Of a DNA stretch of 64,000 bases, positions 23,022-32,426 are shown piece by piece. The position numbers were made by a program, and so were the translations under genes. The stretch comes from Arthrobacter sp. AL12 (GTDB lineage Bacteria > Actinomycetota > Actinomycetes > Actinomycetales > Micrococcaceae): NCBI RefSeq assembly GCF_029960645.1, contig NZ_JASBQY010000010.1:1-64000 (forward strand). Reading direction: 5' to 3'. The notes under the pieces were generated by a model that did no database searches, was not told the origin of the DNA, and was given only the letters and a program-made list of their open reading frames with translations. Each line of letters begins with the position of its first letter. The first letter of the stretch is position 1.

Positions 23022-24170
23022 CTAGACGGCGTCCGTGGCGTCGTCGACCAGGGCGGAGACTGCCGCGAACAGCGGGTGGTCCGGGGCGAGACCGGTGATC
23101 TTCGCGGTGGCCTCGCCGGCGCTGGAGGATGCCAGGATCTGCCTGAGCTCCACGGCCTCGGCGTCGGCCGGGTCGTTGAAGCGCAGGGCTGCGGCGATCG
23201 CGCCGAGCAGGGCCTCCGGCACGATTCCGCGTTCGGCGAGTTCCGCCGCCGGACCGATGAAGCGTTCGTGCCGACTGAGCTTGCGCAGCGGTGCCCGGCC
23301 GACCCGGTTCACGGTGTCCGGCAGGTGGGGGTTGGAAAAGCGGCCCAGGATCTTCTGGACATAGGCCTCCTGCTCGTCACGGTTGAAGCCGTGCTTGGCG
23401 ACCAGGAGCTCTTTGGTTTCGTCCAGGACGGCGCGCACATCGGCGGCGACGTCCTGATCGGCCATGGCCTCGGAAATCTTCCCGAGACCGGCCTCGAAGC
23501 CGAAATAGGCTGCCGCGGCGTGCCCGGTGTTCACGGTGAACAGTTTCCGCTCGATGTAGGGCTCCAGGTTGTCCACGAACGTGGCACCCGGAATGACCGG
23601 CACCGCAGCGCCGAACGGTGTCCGGTCGATGACCCATTCGTAGAAGGTCTCCACGGTGACGTCCAGGCCCTGCCCGGCATCCTGGTTGGGCACAATCCGG
23701 TCCACCGCCGTGTTCGCGAACACGGCGGCCGCATCGAGGGACCCCGCGGCCGGGTCCCACTGGGCGGAGACCTCGGACTTCAGGATGTCCGTGGCGTTGA
23801 TCGCGTTCTCACACGCCATCACCTGCAGCGGAGCGAGTCCGGGGGCCCTGGCGGCGATCCCCCTGGCGATCACCGGGGCCACGAACTTGAGGATATGCGG
23901 CCCCACCGCGGTGGTGACAACGTCCGCCGTCGCGATCTCCGCAATGACGTCCGCTTCCTGGCTGCTGGAATTGAGCGCGCGGAAGTTCTCCACGGTGCGG
24001 ACGGTGGGCTGCTCCCCCACCTCGTGGACCCGGTAGCTGTCCGCGGCGGCCAGCTGGGTGATCAGGTCCTCTGCGACATCCGCGAACACCACCTCATACC
24101 CCGCCTCGTGCAGCAGCAGCCCCACGAAGCCGCGCCCGATGTTTCCGGCTCCGAAATGAACAGCCTTCAC
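23022..24170 (-). CDS. mtlD: Mannitol-1-phosphate 5-dehydrogenase
   Basis: A 382-residue polyol dehydrogenase that oxidises mannitol-1-phosphate, delivered by the PTS, to fructose-6-phosphate with NAD. The N-terminal nucleotide fold is [13 protein letters not shown] (residues 5-17). The C-terminal helical domain carries [18 protein letters not shown], with the catalytic Lys/Asn/His array of the family. It begins at GTG 24170 sharing one nucleotide with the mtlA stop (TAGTG), so the two are translationally coupled. It is the last gene of the TetR-mtlA-mtlD operon; palindrome P7 is downstream. Confidence 0.95.
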   Translation of the reverse strand: MKAVHFGAGNIGRGFVGLLLHEAGYEVVFADVAEDLITQLAAADSYRVHEVGEQPTVRTVENFRALNSSSQEADVIAEIATADVVTTAVGPHILKFVAPVIARGIAARAPGLAPLQVMACENAINATDILKSEVSAQWDPAAGSLDAAAVFANTAVDRIVPNQDAGQGLDVTVETFYEWVIDRTPFGAAVPVIPGATFVDNLEPYIERKLFTVNTGHAAAAYFGFEAGLGKISEAMADQDVAADVRAVLDETKELLVAKHGFNRDEQEAYVQKILGRFSNPHLPDTVNRVGRAPLRKLSRHERFIGPAAELAERGIVPEALLGAIAAALRFNDPADAEAVELRQILASSSAGEATAKITGLAPDHPLFAAVSALVDDATDAV

Positions 24171-26158
24171 TATGAATTGACCTTTCCGAACAGGTCAAGG
24201 ACTTCCTCGACCGTGGTAGCCGCCTCAAGCCGTGCCACCTGGGCCTTGTTGGTGAAGACCTTGGCGATCGAGGACAGGATGTGCAGGTGCTCGTTGTTGA
24301 TGCCGGCGACGCCGACCACGAACTTCACTTCCTTGCCGTTCCAGTCGATGCCGTTCGGGTAGCGGATCACTGAGACCGCGGACTTCATGATGTGGTCCTT
24401 GGCGGCATTGGTGCCGTGCGGAATCGCGAGGTAGCTGCCCATGTAGGTGGACACGGATTCCTCCCGTTCGTGCATGGCGTCCAGGTAGCCGGCGTCGACG
24501 GCGCCGCGGCCCAGCAGGAGCCGGCCGGCCTCGTCGATGGCGGCATCGCGGGTGGTGGCCGTGCCGTTCAGGACGACGCTCTCCGCCACGAGGATGCCGG
24601 CGGGGCCGGTTTCCTCGGGAGCTTCGGGCGTTGCGGAGGCAGCCGCCGGGGCGCCGGCCGCGGTGGCAGCCGGAGCGTCGGCTCCAATCTCCGCGTTGCT
24701 CGACCTGACCAGCTCCACGATCTCGTCGTACTTCGGGCTGTTCATGAAGTTATCGACCGAGACGTGCACGGCGCTGGCGGTCGCCGGCGTGGCCCGTTCG
24801 GTCAGGTCCTGGTGCGTGATGACGACGTCGTAAGTGTCGGTGAGGTTGGCGATCGCGGAGTTGGTGACCTTGACGTCCGGGAAGCCGGCCGCCCTGATCT
24901 TGTTCCGCAGCACCGAGGCGCCCATCGCGCTCGAGCCCATGCCGGCGTCGCACGCAAAGACGATGTTCTTGACCGGACCGGCCAGGACTGCGACGCCGCC
25001 GGCGGCGGCAGCACCGGAACCCGTGAGCAGGGAGGACACCGAGCTCTTCTTGCCCTTCATTTCCTCCATCCGGGCGGTGGCGGCGCCGAGGGCCTCTTCC
25101 TCGGTGGCGCCCACCGGGGTCTTGCTGGCCTTCAGGATCACCGAGGCGATCAGGAAGGACACCGTGGTGGCGAACAGGACGGAGAGGGTCACGCCGACGT
25201 AGCTGTCGCGTGCGGTTGCCGCGTAGACGGCGAGGATGCTGCCCGGGGCTGCCGGCGACCGGAGCCCTGCACCGGTGACCACCAGGGTGAAGATCCCGGT
25301 CATGCCGCCGCCGATCGCGGCGAGGATCATGATGGGCTTCATGAGCACATACGGGAAGTAGATCTCATGGATACCGCCGACGAATTGGATCAGGGCCGCG
25401 CCAGGCGCGGACGCCTTGGCCAGTCCCGTGCCGAAGATCGAGTATGCGAGCAGGATTCCGAAGCCCGGACCGGGGTTGGCCTCGAGCAGGAACAGGATGG
25501 ACTTGCCCTCTTCAAGCACCTGTTGTGTTCCCAGCGGCGTGAGGATGCCGTGGTTAATGGCATTGTTCAGGAACAGGACCTTCGCGGGCTCGATGAAAAT
25601 GCTGGTGAAGGGCAGCAGGCCGTTGATGACGAGGAATTCGACGACGGCGCTGGCCCCGTCGCTGAAGGCCTTCACCACGGGGCCGACCACGAGCATGCCA
25701 ACGACCGCCATGCCGGCGGCCAGGATGCCGGCCGAGAAGTTGTCGATCAGCATTTCGAAGCCCGGCTTGACCCGGCCTTCCCAGATCTTATCCAGCCTCT
25801 TCATGAGCCAGGCCGTGAGCGGGCCCAGCATCATGGCGCCGATGAACATGGGAATGTCCGTGCCGACGATGACGCCCGTGGTGGCCACCGCGCCCACGAC
25901 GCCGCCGCGCACGCCGTAGACCATCCGGCCGCCGGTGTAGCCGATCAGGAGCGGGAGCAGGTAGGTGATCATGGGCCCGACAAGCTTGGCGAGCTCCTCG
26001 TTGGGCAGGAAACCCGCCGGGATGAAGAGCGCCGTGATGATGCCCCAGGCGATGAACGCGCCAATGTTGGGCATAATCATTCCGGACAGGAACGTCCCGA
26101 ATTTCTGGACGCCTACCCGCACGCTTGTGCGGGGTTTCGCAACTGTCTCTGTTGCCAT
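24170..26158 (-). CDS. mtlA: PTS mannitol-specific EIICBA
   Basis: A 662-residue mannitol permease joining membrane EIIC (residues 1-345) with EIIB and EIIA. The EIIC signature [11 protein letters not shown] is at 261-271. The EIIB phosphocysteine is Cys403 in [11 protein letters not shown], and the EIIA phosphohistidine is His581 in [10 protein letters not shown]. An Ala/Pro-rich linker (about 495-520) separates EIIB and EIIA. It imports mannitol and phosphorylates it, passing the phosphoryl group from EI through HPr. It lies 58 bp after the TetR gene and overlaps mtlD by 1 nt. EI (ptsI) is encoded divergently from the operon; HPr is not in the window. Confidence 0.96.
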   Translation of the reverse strand: MATETVAKPRTSVRVGVQKFGTFLSGMIMPNIGAFIAWGIITALFIPAGFLPNEELAKLVGPMITYLLPLLIGYTGGRMVYGVRGGVVGAVATTGVIVGTDIPMFIGAMMLGPLTAWLMKRLDKIWEGRVKPGFEMLIDNFSAGILAAGMAVVGMLVVGPVVKAFSDGASAVVEFLVINGLLPFTSIFIEPAKVLFLNNAINHGILTPLGTQQVLEEGKSILFLLEANPGPGFGILLAYSIFGTGLAKASAPGAALIQFVGGIHEIYFPYVLMKPIMILAAIGGGMTGIFTLVVTGAGLRSPAAPGSILAVYAATARDSYVGVTLSVLFATTVSFLIASVILKASKTPVGATEEEALGAATARMEEMKGKKSSVSSLLTGSGAAAAGGVAVLAGPVKNIVFACDAGMGSSAMGASVLRNKIRAAGFPDVKVTNSAIANLTDTYDVVITHQDLTERATPATASAVHVSVDNFMNSPKYDEIVELVRSSNAEIGADAPAATAAGAPAAASATPEAPEETGPAGILVAESVVLNGTATTRDAAIDEAGRLLLGRGAVDAGYLDAMHEREESVSTYMGSYLAIPHGTNAAKDHIMKSAVSVIRYPNGIDWNGKEVKFVVGVAGINNEHLHILSSIAKVFTNKAQVARLEAATTVEEVLDLFGKVNS

Positions 26159-26216
26159 GTGATTTCCTATCCGTCATTCCTGCTGCACCGCAGGATGGTC
26201 CGATATTTTCGCGAAG

Positions 26217-26945
26217 CTAGCTGGTGGAGCTGGTGGAGATCCGGTGGAGCCATTCCAGGAAGAGCTTGAGTTCCGAGCTGGAGAGCTGGTCCGAGTGCGA
26301 TGCCTGCAGGGCCGCGTTCAGGGCGATCGCCGCCACAACCACTGACGACTTCCCGGACGCTTCAGGACCGTTGTCCTTGGCCTGCTCCGAGGACACCGCA
26401 AAGATCATGGCGTCGCGGGTCATGGTGGACAGCTCGAGGTTGCGCTCGGGCGCCTTTTCCGTGATCAGCATGAGTGTTACCCCGACGTTGGCGGCCAGGA
26501 TGCTCCTGGCCGCTTCCCGCGGGGGGACGTTAAGGTGGCCGGCGACGGCGGCCTTGTTCAGCATTTCCTCCATCAGGCCCTCGGCGTCGGCGACGACGGC
26601 CGGGCGGCTCTCGGGGCGGATATTGCCGAACATGACCAGGTACAGCTCCGGCTGGTTGAGCCCAAACTGCACATGGTTGTCCCACATCCGCCGGATATCC
26701 TCCAGCGGCTGTCCTGACGGCGCGAAGTCGCGATCGCCCGCTACATACTCCTCAAAACCCGCCGCGACGACCGCGTCGAACAGCCCCTCCTTGTCACCGA
26801 AGTGGTGATAGAGGGTCGGCGCGGTGACGCCGGCCCGCTGGGTGATCTGGCGGGTGGAAACCACGCCCCCGGCGGAGTTGGCCAGCAGCTCAGCCGCCGC
26901 ACGCAGCAGCCGCGTCTTTGGCGGAAGCTGGCCATCGAAACTCAT
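26217..26945 (-). CDS. TetR-family regulator of mannitol PTS
   Basis: A 242-residue TetR-type protein. The HTH is RLLRAAAELLANSAGGVVST, then ITQRAGVTAPTLYHHFGDKEGL. The large ligand domain extends to the end, so mannitol-1-phosphate or a related effector is possible. It is first in the operon with mtlA and mtlD, 58 bp upstream of mtlA, and divergent from ptsI. It starts at ATG 26945, with TAGGGT 7 nt upstream and no ribosome binding site. A perfect inverted repeat directly beyond that -10 is its likely operator, giving autoregulation plus control of the whole mannitol unit. Mannitol operons of other firmicutes use different regulators, so this arrangement is notable. Confidence 0.88.
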   Translation of the reverse strand: MSFDGQLPPKTRLLRAAAELLANSAGGVVSTRQITQRAGVTAPTLYHHFGDKEGLFDAVVAAGFEEYVAGDRDFAPSGQPLEDIRRMWDNHVQFGLNQPELYLVMFGNIRPESRPAVVADAEGLMEEMLNKAAVAGHLNVPPREAARSILAANVGVTLMLITEKAPERNLELSTMTRDAMIFAVSSEQAKDNGPEASGKSSVVVAAIALNAALQASHSDQLSSSELKLFLEWLHRISTSSTS

Positions 26946-26952
26946 AACCGCT

Positions 26953-26958
26953 ACCCTA
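26953..26958 (-). promoter_or_regulatory. -10 element of mtl operon, leaderless
   Basis: TAGGGT on the minus strand, 7 nt before ATG 26945 of the TetR gene. Confidence 0.6.
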
Positions 26959-26963
26959 GCACC

Positions 26964-26978
26964 TATAGCAACGCTATA
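26964..26978. promoter_or_regulatory. TetR operator candidate in mtl-ptsI intergenic region
   Basis: TATAGC (26964-26969) AAC GCTATA (26973-26978), a perfect 15-bp inverted repeat. It sits between the -10 of the TetR gene and the region where a -35 would be, and could also act on ptsI, which starts 166 bp away on the other strand. Confidence 0.65.
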
Positions 26979-27144
26979 TGAAGTGCATCACATACAATTT
27001 TTTCAGGTACCGGAACGGCCCGCCGATATAGCTGTCAGCAGGCCGGGCCGGCCGACCGGTCCCGGACGTCCGGCCCGGATCGGACGGCTCCGGCGGTACC
27101 TGACCACCGGCTTACCGGCCCACGGCAGAGAATGAGGACCTTCA

Positions 27145-28830
27145 GTGCAGAACTTCCCAGGAGTAGGCGTCAGCCCAGGCCGCATCATCGGAACCATCCG
27201 CCAGATGCCCAAACCCGTCAGCGAACCGCCCGCCGGGGAGCAGCTGCCGGCCGGCGTCACGGCCGAGGAGGCGACCGCTGCACTGAAGACGGCGGCGAAG
27301 GCCGTCCACGACGAGCTGAAGGCCCGGGCCGGGACGGTCAGCGGCGACGGCAAGGCTGTCCTGGAAGCCACGGCCCTGATGGCGACGGACACGATGCTGC
27401 TCAAGTCCGCCGCCAAAATGATCGGCCGCGGCACCTCCGGCCAGCGTGCCATCTGGGAAGCCGGCGCCTCCGTCTCGGAAATGCTGCACAACCTGGGCGG
27501 CTACATGGCGGAGCGGGCCACCGACGTCCTGGACGTCCGGGCCCGGATCGTGGCCGAACTGCGCGGCGTCCCGGCCCCGGGCATCCCGTCCTCTCCCACC
27601 CCGTTCATCCTGATCGCCGAGGATCTCGCCCCGGCGGACACCGCCACCCTGGACCCGGAGAAGATCCTGGCGCTACTCACCGCCGGCGGCGGACCGCAGT
27701 CCCACACCGCGATTATTGCCCGCTCGCTGGGCCTTCCCGCCGTCGTCGCCGCAACCGGCGTCGACCAGCTTCCGGACGGCACCGAGGTCTACGTGGACGG
27801 CGCCGCCGGCCTGATCACCGCGGACCCGGATGACTCGCAGCGCGCCGCCGCCGAACACTGGGCCGCCACGGCCTCGCTGCTGGCGGACTTTGACGGCACC
27901 GGGGCCACGGCGGACGGCCACCTGGTGCCGCTGCTCGCCAACGTCGGCGGGGGCAAGGATGCCGTGGCCGCCGCGAGGCTGAACGCGCAGGGGGTGGGGC
28001 TGTTCCGGACCGAGTTCTGCTTCCTGGAGCGGGACACCGAGCCCACCGTGGACGAACAGGCCGCCGCGTACAAAGGCGTATTCGACGCGTTCCCGGGCAA
28101 GAAGGTGGTGCTCCGGACGCTCGACGCCGGCGCGGACAAGCCGCTGCCCTTCCTCACCGACGCGACGGAACCCAACCCCGCACTCGGCGTCCGCGGGTAC
28201 CGCACCGATTTCACCACGCCGGGCGTGCTGGAGCGCCAGCTGCAGGCCATCGCCCGGGCCCAGCAGGAGTCCGAGGCGGACGTCTGGGTGATGGCGCCGA
28301 TGATTTCCACCGCGGAAGAGGCCGCCCGCTTCGCCACTTTGTGCGCCGAGGCCGGGATCAAGACCCCCGGCGTCATGGTGGAGGTCCCGTCCGCGGCGCT
28401 CACGGCCGAGGCCATCCTCCGCGAGGTGGCCTTCGCGAGTCTGGGCACCAACGACCTCACCCAGTACGCCATGGCCGCCGACCGCCAGCTCGGCCCGCTT
28501 GCTGCGCTGAACACCCCGTGGCAGCCCGCCGTGCTCCGGCTGGTCGGCCTGACCGTGGAGGGTTCCGTCGCGGAAGGCCACAACAAGCCGGTCGGTGTCT
28601 GCGGCGAGGCCGCCGCGGATCCGGCCCTCGCCGTCGTCCTCACCGGGCTCGGCGTCTCGACCCTGTCCATGACGGCCCGGTCCCTCGCCGCCGTGGCAGC
28701 CGTGCTGAAGACCGTCACGCTGGCCGAGGCGCAGGAACTGGCCAAACTGGCCCTCTCAGCACCGAGCGCCACCGAGGCCCGCGCCTGGGTCCGGGCCAAG
28801 CTGCCGGTCCTTGAGGAGCTCGGGCTGTAG
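27145..28830 (+). CDS. ptsI: PTS enzyme I (phosphoenolpyruvate-protein phosphotransferase)
   Basis: A 561-residue PTS enzyme I that takes phosphate from PEP and passes it to HPr. The phosphohistidine is His187 in GGPQSHTAIIARS; LFRTEFCFLERD opens the PEP-binding domain; MVEVPSAAL and FASLGTNDLTQYAMAADR are the PEP and metal motifs; VGVCGEAAADP contains the C-terminal catalytic Cys. It starts at GTG 27145 (MQNFPGVGV) after GAGGA. It is divergent from the mtl operon across a 199-bp region with a TetR operator, so EI expression may follow mannitol. HPr is expected elsewhere; no ptsH is nearby, unlike the usual ptsHI order. Confidence 0.95.
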   Translation: MQNFPGVGVSPGRIIGTIRQMPKPVSEPPAGEQLPAGVTAEEATAALKTAAKAVHDELKARAGTVSGDGKAVLEATALMATDTMLLKSAAKMIGRGTSGQRAIWEAGASVSEMLHNLGGYMAERATDVLDVRARIVAELRGVPAPGIPSSPTPFILIAEDLAPADTATLDPEKILALLTAGGGPQSHTAIIARSLGLPAVVAATGVDQLPDGTEVYVDGAAGLITADPDDSQRAAAEHWAATASLLADFDGTGATADGHLVPLLANVGGGKDAVAAARLNAQGVGLFRTEFCFLERDTEPTVDEQAAAYKGVFDAFPGKKVVLRTLDAGADKPLPFLTDATEPNPALGVRGYRTDFTTPGVLERQLQAIARAQQESEADVWVMAPMISTAEEAARFATLCAEAGIKTPGVMVEVPSAALTAEAILREVAFASLGTNDLTQYAMAADRQLGPLAALNTPWQPAVLRLVGLTVEGSVAEGHNKPVGVCGEAAADPALAVVLTGLGVSTLSMTARSLAAVAAVLKTVTLAEAQELAKLALSAPSATEARAWVRAKLPVLEELGL

Positions 28831-28872
28831 CGCCGGACCGGCAGGGGTGGTGTGGGGCCGATCCGGGGGCGC

Positions 28873-28878
28873 TAGGAT
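28873..28878 (+). promoter_or_regulatory. -10 element of 28886 gene, leaderless
   Basis: TAGGAT, 7 nt before ATG 28886. Confidence 0.55.
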
Positions 28879-28885
28879 GCACTCC

Positions 28886-29308
28886 ATGACACTGATAGCT
28901 CCCCGGGTGACGGCCGCCCTTCCGGCTGAGGACGCGCAGAAACTCCGGTACGCCCTCAACGGCAGCGACGACATCACGGTGTTCGTCGACGGCACCGTCC
29001 ACCGGCTGCCGCCCCGGGCGCGGGACGCCGTCGTGGACCTGCTGGCGCGCTTCAGCCGGGGCGAGGCGGTGACGGTCAGCAGCGTCGAGGAAATGCTGAC
29101 CACGTCCCGGGCGGCCGAGCTGGCCGGGATCTCGCACACCTACCTGCGGAACATGACGGACCGCGGTGAAATCCCGGTGGAATACCGGGGCACACACCGG
29201 CGGATCCGGCTCGCCGACGTCATGGCCTGGCTGGAAAAGCAGAGGAAGAACAGTACCGCGGACGGTGCTCCCGGCCACGGGGATGACGGTGACGCGGATG
29301 CTTCGTGA
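28886..29308 (+). CDS. Excisionase/MerR-like HTH DNA-binding protein
   Basis: A 140-residue protein. The C-terminal third has an excisionase-type winged helix: LTTSRAAELAGISHTYLRNM, then GEIPVEYRGTHRRIRLADVMAWLE. The N-terminal part (LIAPRVTAALPAEDAQKLRYALNGSDDITVFVDGTVHRLPPRARDAVVDLLARFSRGEAV) looks like an antitoxin-type fold. This combination is found in orphan chromosomal antitoxin or regulator proteins; no toxin, integrase or phage gene is adjacent, so an excision role is unlikely. It starts at ATG 28886 with TAGGAT 7 nt upstream, and the sequence AGGATG in that box also doubles as a weak ribosome site. It lies 55 bp after ptsI. Confidence 0.8.
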   Translation: MTLIAPRVTAALPAEDAQKLRYALNGSDDITVFVDGTVHRLPPRARDAVVDLLARFSRGEAVTVSSVEEMLTTSRAAELAGISHTYLRNMTDRGEIPVEYRGTHRRIRLADVMAWLEKQRKNSTADGAPGHGDDGDADAS

Positions 29309-29370
29309 CGGCGTGATAAGGATCAAACAACGATCCCGGCCGTGCGCGGAAACGCGGAGAAGGCCGGGGT

Positions 29371-29376
29371 TACGCT
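29371..29376 (+). promoter_or_regulatory. -10 element of 29383 gene, leaderless
   Basis: TACGCT, 6 nt before GTG 29383. Confidence 0.5.
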
Positions 29377-29382
29377 TGGATT

Positions 29383-29673
29383 GTGGGTAAGTTCAGAGGG
29401 TGGCACATCGTGGCTGGCATTGCCGCCATGGTGCTGACAGGCATCCTCGGAAACTCCATGGGGCTCAACAACACGGCCGCCTTCATGTCCAGCTGTGTCG
29501 CGTTCGTGGCCGTCTCCATGTGGATGGACAGCCGGATCTCTCTCCGGAGGAGAGAACGAGCCCGGGAAACAGCGCGGGAGGCCGACGGCGCTGCTGCGGC
29601 TGACGATGCCGCCTCCGCACCGGACCGGCAGCTGGAGGCCGAGCGGCCCAAACGGGAGGGCCGCGGCACCTAA
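29383..29673 (+). CDS. Small two-helix membrane protein
   Basis: A 96-residue protein with two short hydrophobic segments (HIVAGIAAMVLTGILGN, TAAFMSSCVAFVAVSMWM) and a charged Arg/Glu/Ala-rich C-terminus facing the cytoplasm by the positive-inside rule (RRRERARETARE). No family recognised. GTG 29383 is the only plausible start; no ribosome binding site precedes it, but TACGCT lies 6 nt upstream. It runs convergent to the PucR-type regulator gene, ending 12 bp from its stop. Confidence 0.75.
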   Translation: MGKFRGWHIVAGIAAMVLTGILGNSMGLNNTAAFMSSCVAFVAVSMWMDSRISLRRRERARETAREADGAAAADDAASAPDRQLEAERPKREGRGT

Positions 29674-29685
29674 GCCCCCTGCCCC

Positions 29686-30906
29686 TCAGATTCTGGGCCG
29701 GGCCGCCCAGCGCCGCGCCTTCAGCGCCCCGTGGAGTTCCAGCCGCACCATCCCCTTGAGCGGGTCGACGCCGAGCAGCTGGCGGATCCGGCCCAGCCGG
29801 TTGTAGATGCTGCTCCGGTGCAGGTGCAGCTTGTCCGCCACTTCCTGGACCGACCCGTCATTGTCATAGAACAGCTCAAGCACCGGCAGCAGCTCGTGGT
29901 TTCGGTCGTGGTCCTCCAGGAGGCGGAAATAGACCGAGCCCGCATCCGCCCAGGCCCCCGCCCCACCGCCGGCCGAGGCCAGCAGCTGGTAGATCCCGGT
30001 GGCGCGGCAGTCCACGAGTTCTCCCAGCTGGGGATCCACCGCAGCGGCCTGCGCGGCCTGCCGGGACTGCCGGTACGCGTCGGCGAGTTCCCGGGGCCGC
30101 GCGAAGCCCTCGGAGGTTCCCAGGATGATCCGGTGGACCGGCCGGCCGGACCGCTTGGCCAGCTCCAGCTGGTAGTGGACCAGCACCTGGGCGTGGTTCG
30201 CGCGGCCGGTCGATTCCCTGAACAGGACGACCGCGTGGGTTTCCGTGCCGGCGCTGAACAGTGTGGCGTCCACGCCGATGGTGGCCTGCAGCGCGGCAGA
30301 GCGGTGGACCAGCGTGGAGGCGATCGGGTCGGAGGCGTCCGCCCAGCCGTCCGCATCCAGTACCGTCACCAGCTGCCACGGTCCGCGCCCCTGGACTTCC
30401 TTCCAGCCGGCCACGGCCGCGACGGCGTTCGACTCGCCGCGGCAGGCAGCCAGGAACTCCTGTTCGCGGCGGCGGCGGAACTCGGATTCGGCCGTGTTGG
30501 ACTCCAGCAGCAGGCCCGAGAGCTGCTCCAGCTCGCGGGCCACCCCGGGCAGCTGGGCGAGGACCGTTGTCGCGTTCGGCTCATCGGCGTCGAGCTGGAC
30601 CCACAGGTAACCCACCCGGAAGCCCCGCACCAGCAAGGGAACGCAGACCCGGCCGAGCATCCCAAGCTCCTCGTTGGCGGGCACGACCACCGGGCGGACC
30701 GCCGTCGCGATCCCGTGCGAGAGCTGCCAGGCGCTGACGTCCACCGGAACACGCTTACTGAGCAGGAAGTTCACCCGGACCCGGTCGGCGTGCGACTGGT
30801 TGGAGCTGTAGGCGAGCAGCTGTCCGTCGAGGTCCTCGAGTGAGAGCCCGCGGCCCAGTTGCAGTGCGACCTGCTCCACGAGCTGTTCGACGTCCTGCTG
30901 GTGCAT
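29686..30906 (-). CDS. PucR-family regulator, AdeR-like
   Basis: A 406-residue PucR/CdaR-type regulator. An N-terminal GAF-like sensory region (residues 1-150) precedes a GGDEF-like middle, and the C-terminal HTH_30 is marked by LELFYDNDGSVQEVADKLHLHR and SIYNRLGRIRQLLG. It is divergent from alanine dehydrogenase. In Bacillus subtilis the PucR-type protein AdeR activates ald (established knowledge), so an AdeR-like role here is the natural inference, though homology over the sensory region cannot be tested here. It starts at ATG 30906; TAGTGT lies 6 nt upstream and no ribosome site is present, so its mRNA is probably leaderless. Confidence 0.88.
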   Translation of the reverse strand: MHQQDVEQLVEQVALQLGRGLSLEDLDGQLLAYSSNQSHADRVRVNFLLSKRVPVDVSAWQLSHGIATAVRPVVVPANEELGMLGRVCVPLLVRGFRVGYLWVQLDADEPNATTVLAQLPGVARELEQLSGLLLESNTAESEFRRRREQEFLAACRGESNAVAAVAGWKEVQGRGPWQLVTVLDADGWADASDPIASTLVHRSAALQATIGVDATLFSAGTETHAVVLFRESTGRANHAQVLVHYQLELAKRSGRPVHRIILGTSEGFARPRELADAYRQSRQAAQAAAVDPQLGELVDCRATGIYQLLASAGGGAGAWADAGSVYFRLLEDHDRNHELLPVLELFYDNDGSVQEVADKLHLHRSSIYNRLGRIRQLLGVDPLKGMVRLELHGALKARRWAARPRI

Positions 30907-30912
30907 GCTGCC

Positions 30913-30918
30913 ACACTA
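30913..30918 (-). promoter_or_regulatory. -10 element of PucR gene, leaderless
   Basis: TAGTGT on the minus strand, 6 nt before ATG 30906. Confidence 0.6.
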
Positions 30919-31173
30919 CTGCCGATGCCGCTCCCTGTGGAAACGCCGCAGCCAACGCCGCGGCGAACACCAACGCACCGGACAGCAGGCGACACCTGAC
31001 GCTTGCCGGGTCGACAAACGTCCAGTCCGGTATTTAGGAAACCCCGGATTTCCGCGGGAAGCGGCCGCCGCCGCGAGGCGGCGCCTGTCGCTTGCCTCAC
31101 AGTCGGATTTAGTCTGGAAGTACGACTTCCCCGAATACCCAGGCCCACAGGCCACCAGCATTGGAGCCCACAC
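30919..31173. promoter_or_regulatory. Divergent PucR-ald control region
   Basis: No gene. It contains GGAAGT (31116-31121) ACG ACTTCC (31125-31130), a perfect inverted repeat 44 bp before ald, and a weaker GGAAA N7 TTTCC at 31037-31053. Either could be the regulator's binding site. GGAG 13 nt before ATG 31174 is the ald ribosome binding site. Confidence 0.5.
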
Positions 31174-32292
31174 ATGATCATCGGTGTCCCCAAAGAGATC
31201 AAGAACAATGAATTCCGCGTCGCCATGACGGCCGCCGGCGTGCACGAATTCCGCACGCACGGCCACTCGGTCCTCGTGGAGCGCGGCGCAGGCCTGGGCT
31301 CGGGCATCACCGACGAGGAATACGCCATCGCCGGGGCCGAAATCGTCATCGAAGCCGATGACGTCTGGGCCCGCGCCGACATGGTCATGAAGGTCAAGGA
31401 GCCGGTCAAGGCCGAATACCACCGCTTCCGCAAGGGTCTGATCCTCTTCACCTACCTGCACCTGGCCGCCGAGCCGGAACTGACCCAGCAGCTCATCAAC
31501 TCCGGCGTCACCGCCATCGCCTACGAGACGGTCCAAGAGGGCCGCACCCTGCCGCTGCTCGCTCCGATGTCCGAGGTTGCCGGCCGTCTCTCTGTCCAGG
31601 TCGGCGCCACCTCGCTGATGGCTCCGGCCGGCGGCAAGGGTGTGCTGCTCGGCGGCGTACCGGGTGTCCGCCCCGCCAAGGTCGTTGTCCTCGGCGCCGG
31701 TGTTGCCGGCACGAACGCCGCCGCCATGGCCCTTGGCCTCGGCGCCGACGTCACCATCCTGGACATCAACATCAACCGCCTGCGCGAACTGGATGCCCAG
31801 TACCAGGGCCGGCTGAAGACCGTCGCGTCCAACGCGTACGAGATCGAAAAGTCGGTCGTCGACGCCGACCTCGTGATCGGCTCCGTGCTGATCCCGGGCG
31901 CCAAGGCTCCGAAACTGGTCACCAACGAGCTCGTTGCCCGGATGAAGCCCGGCTCCGTGCTGGTGGACATCGCGGTGGACCAGGGCGGCTGCTTCGAGGA
32001 CACTCACCCCACCACGCACCAGGAACCGACGTACAAGGTCCACAACACGATCTTCTACTGCGTGGCCAACATGCCGGGCGCCGTGCCGAACACCTCCACG
32101 TACGCGCTGACCAACGTCACCCTGCCCTACGCCGTCGCCCTGGCCAACCTGGGCGTCAAGGCCGCGTTTGAACGCGACGCCGCCCTCGCCGCCGGCCTCA
32201 ACATCGCCGGGGGCAAGGTGGCGCACCGCTCGGTCTCCGAGGCGCACAACCTGCCCCTCGTCGCCGACTGGCACGATCTGGTCTCGGCGTAA
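31174..32292 (+). CDS. ald: L-alanine dehydrogenase
   Basis: A 372-residue NAD-dependent alanine dehydrogenase interconverting alanine and pyruvate plus ammonia. The N-terminal [20 protein letters not shown] and [13 protein letters not shown] (catalytic Lys) begin the substrate domain. His96-type HLAAEPELT follows. The NAD domain shows [14 protein letters not shown], and [19 protein letters not shown] is characteristic. Length and motifs match the family exactly. ATG 31174 (MIIGVPKE) is the start, excluding an in-frame extension to 31003. It is divergent from the AdeR-like regulator. Palindrome P8 after the stop ends it. Confidence 0.96.
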   Translation: MIIGVPKEIKNNEFRVAMTAAGVHEFRTHGHSVLVERGAGLGSGITDEEYAIAGAEIVIEADDVWARADMVMKVKEPVKAEYHRFRKGLILFTYLHLAAEPELTQQLINSGVTAIAYETVQEGRTLPLLAPMSEVAGRLSVQVGATSLMAPAGGKGVLLGGVPGVRPAKVVVLGAGVAGTNAAAMALGLGADVTILDININRLRELDAQYQGRLKTVASNAYEIEKSVVDADLVIGSVLIPGAKAPKLVTNELVARMKPGSVLVDIAVDQGGCFEDTHPTTHQEPTYKVHNTIFYCVANMPGAVPNTSTYALTNVTLPYAVALANLGVKAAFERDAALAAGLNIAGGKVAHRSVSEAHNLPLVADWHDLVSA

Positions 32293-32340
32293 CCGTCCGA
32301 TCCCGGCATAGCCTGCCGGTCCCGGCATAGCCCGCACCGC

Positions 32341-32400
32341 ATCGGCTGCTCCGTAACCGCCCTTTGGGACCCCCAAAACGGCGTTTACGGAGCAGCCGAT
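32341..32400. repeat. 60-bp palindrome P8, bidirectional terminator
   Basis: ATCGGCTGCTCCGTAA at 32341-32356 is complementary to TTACGGAGCAGCCGAT at 32385-32400, with further pairing inside. It lies between the convergent stops of ald and the Gfo/Idh gene. The sequence differs from the GCCCATG family. Confidence 0.85.
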
Positions 32401-32426
32401 TGCCGTTTAAGCAGTTTTGGCCCGGT

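Noticed and set aside
24392..26269. A 625-codon open frame on the plus strand opposite mtlA
   Set aside because: It is a shadow of mtlA: high GC leaves the opposite strand open, and the translation has no domain character while mtlA has all PTS motifs.
28886..29308. Excisionase-like gene as a sign of an integrated element
   Set aside because: No integrase, attachment repeats or phage genes around; the domain is also common in chromosomal antitoxins.
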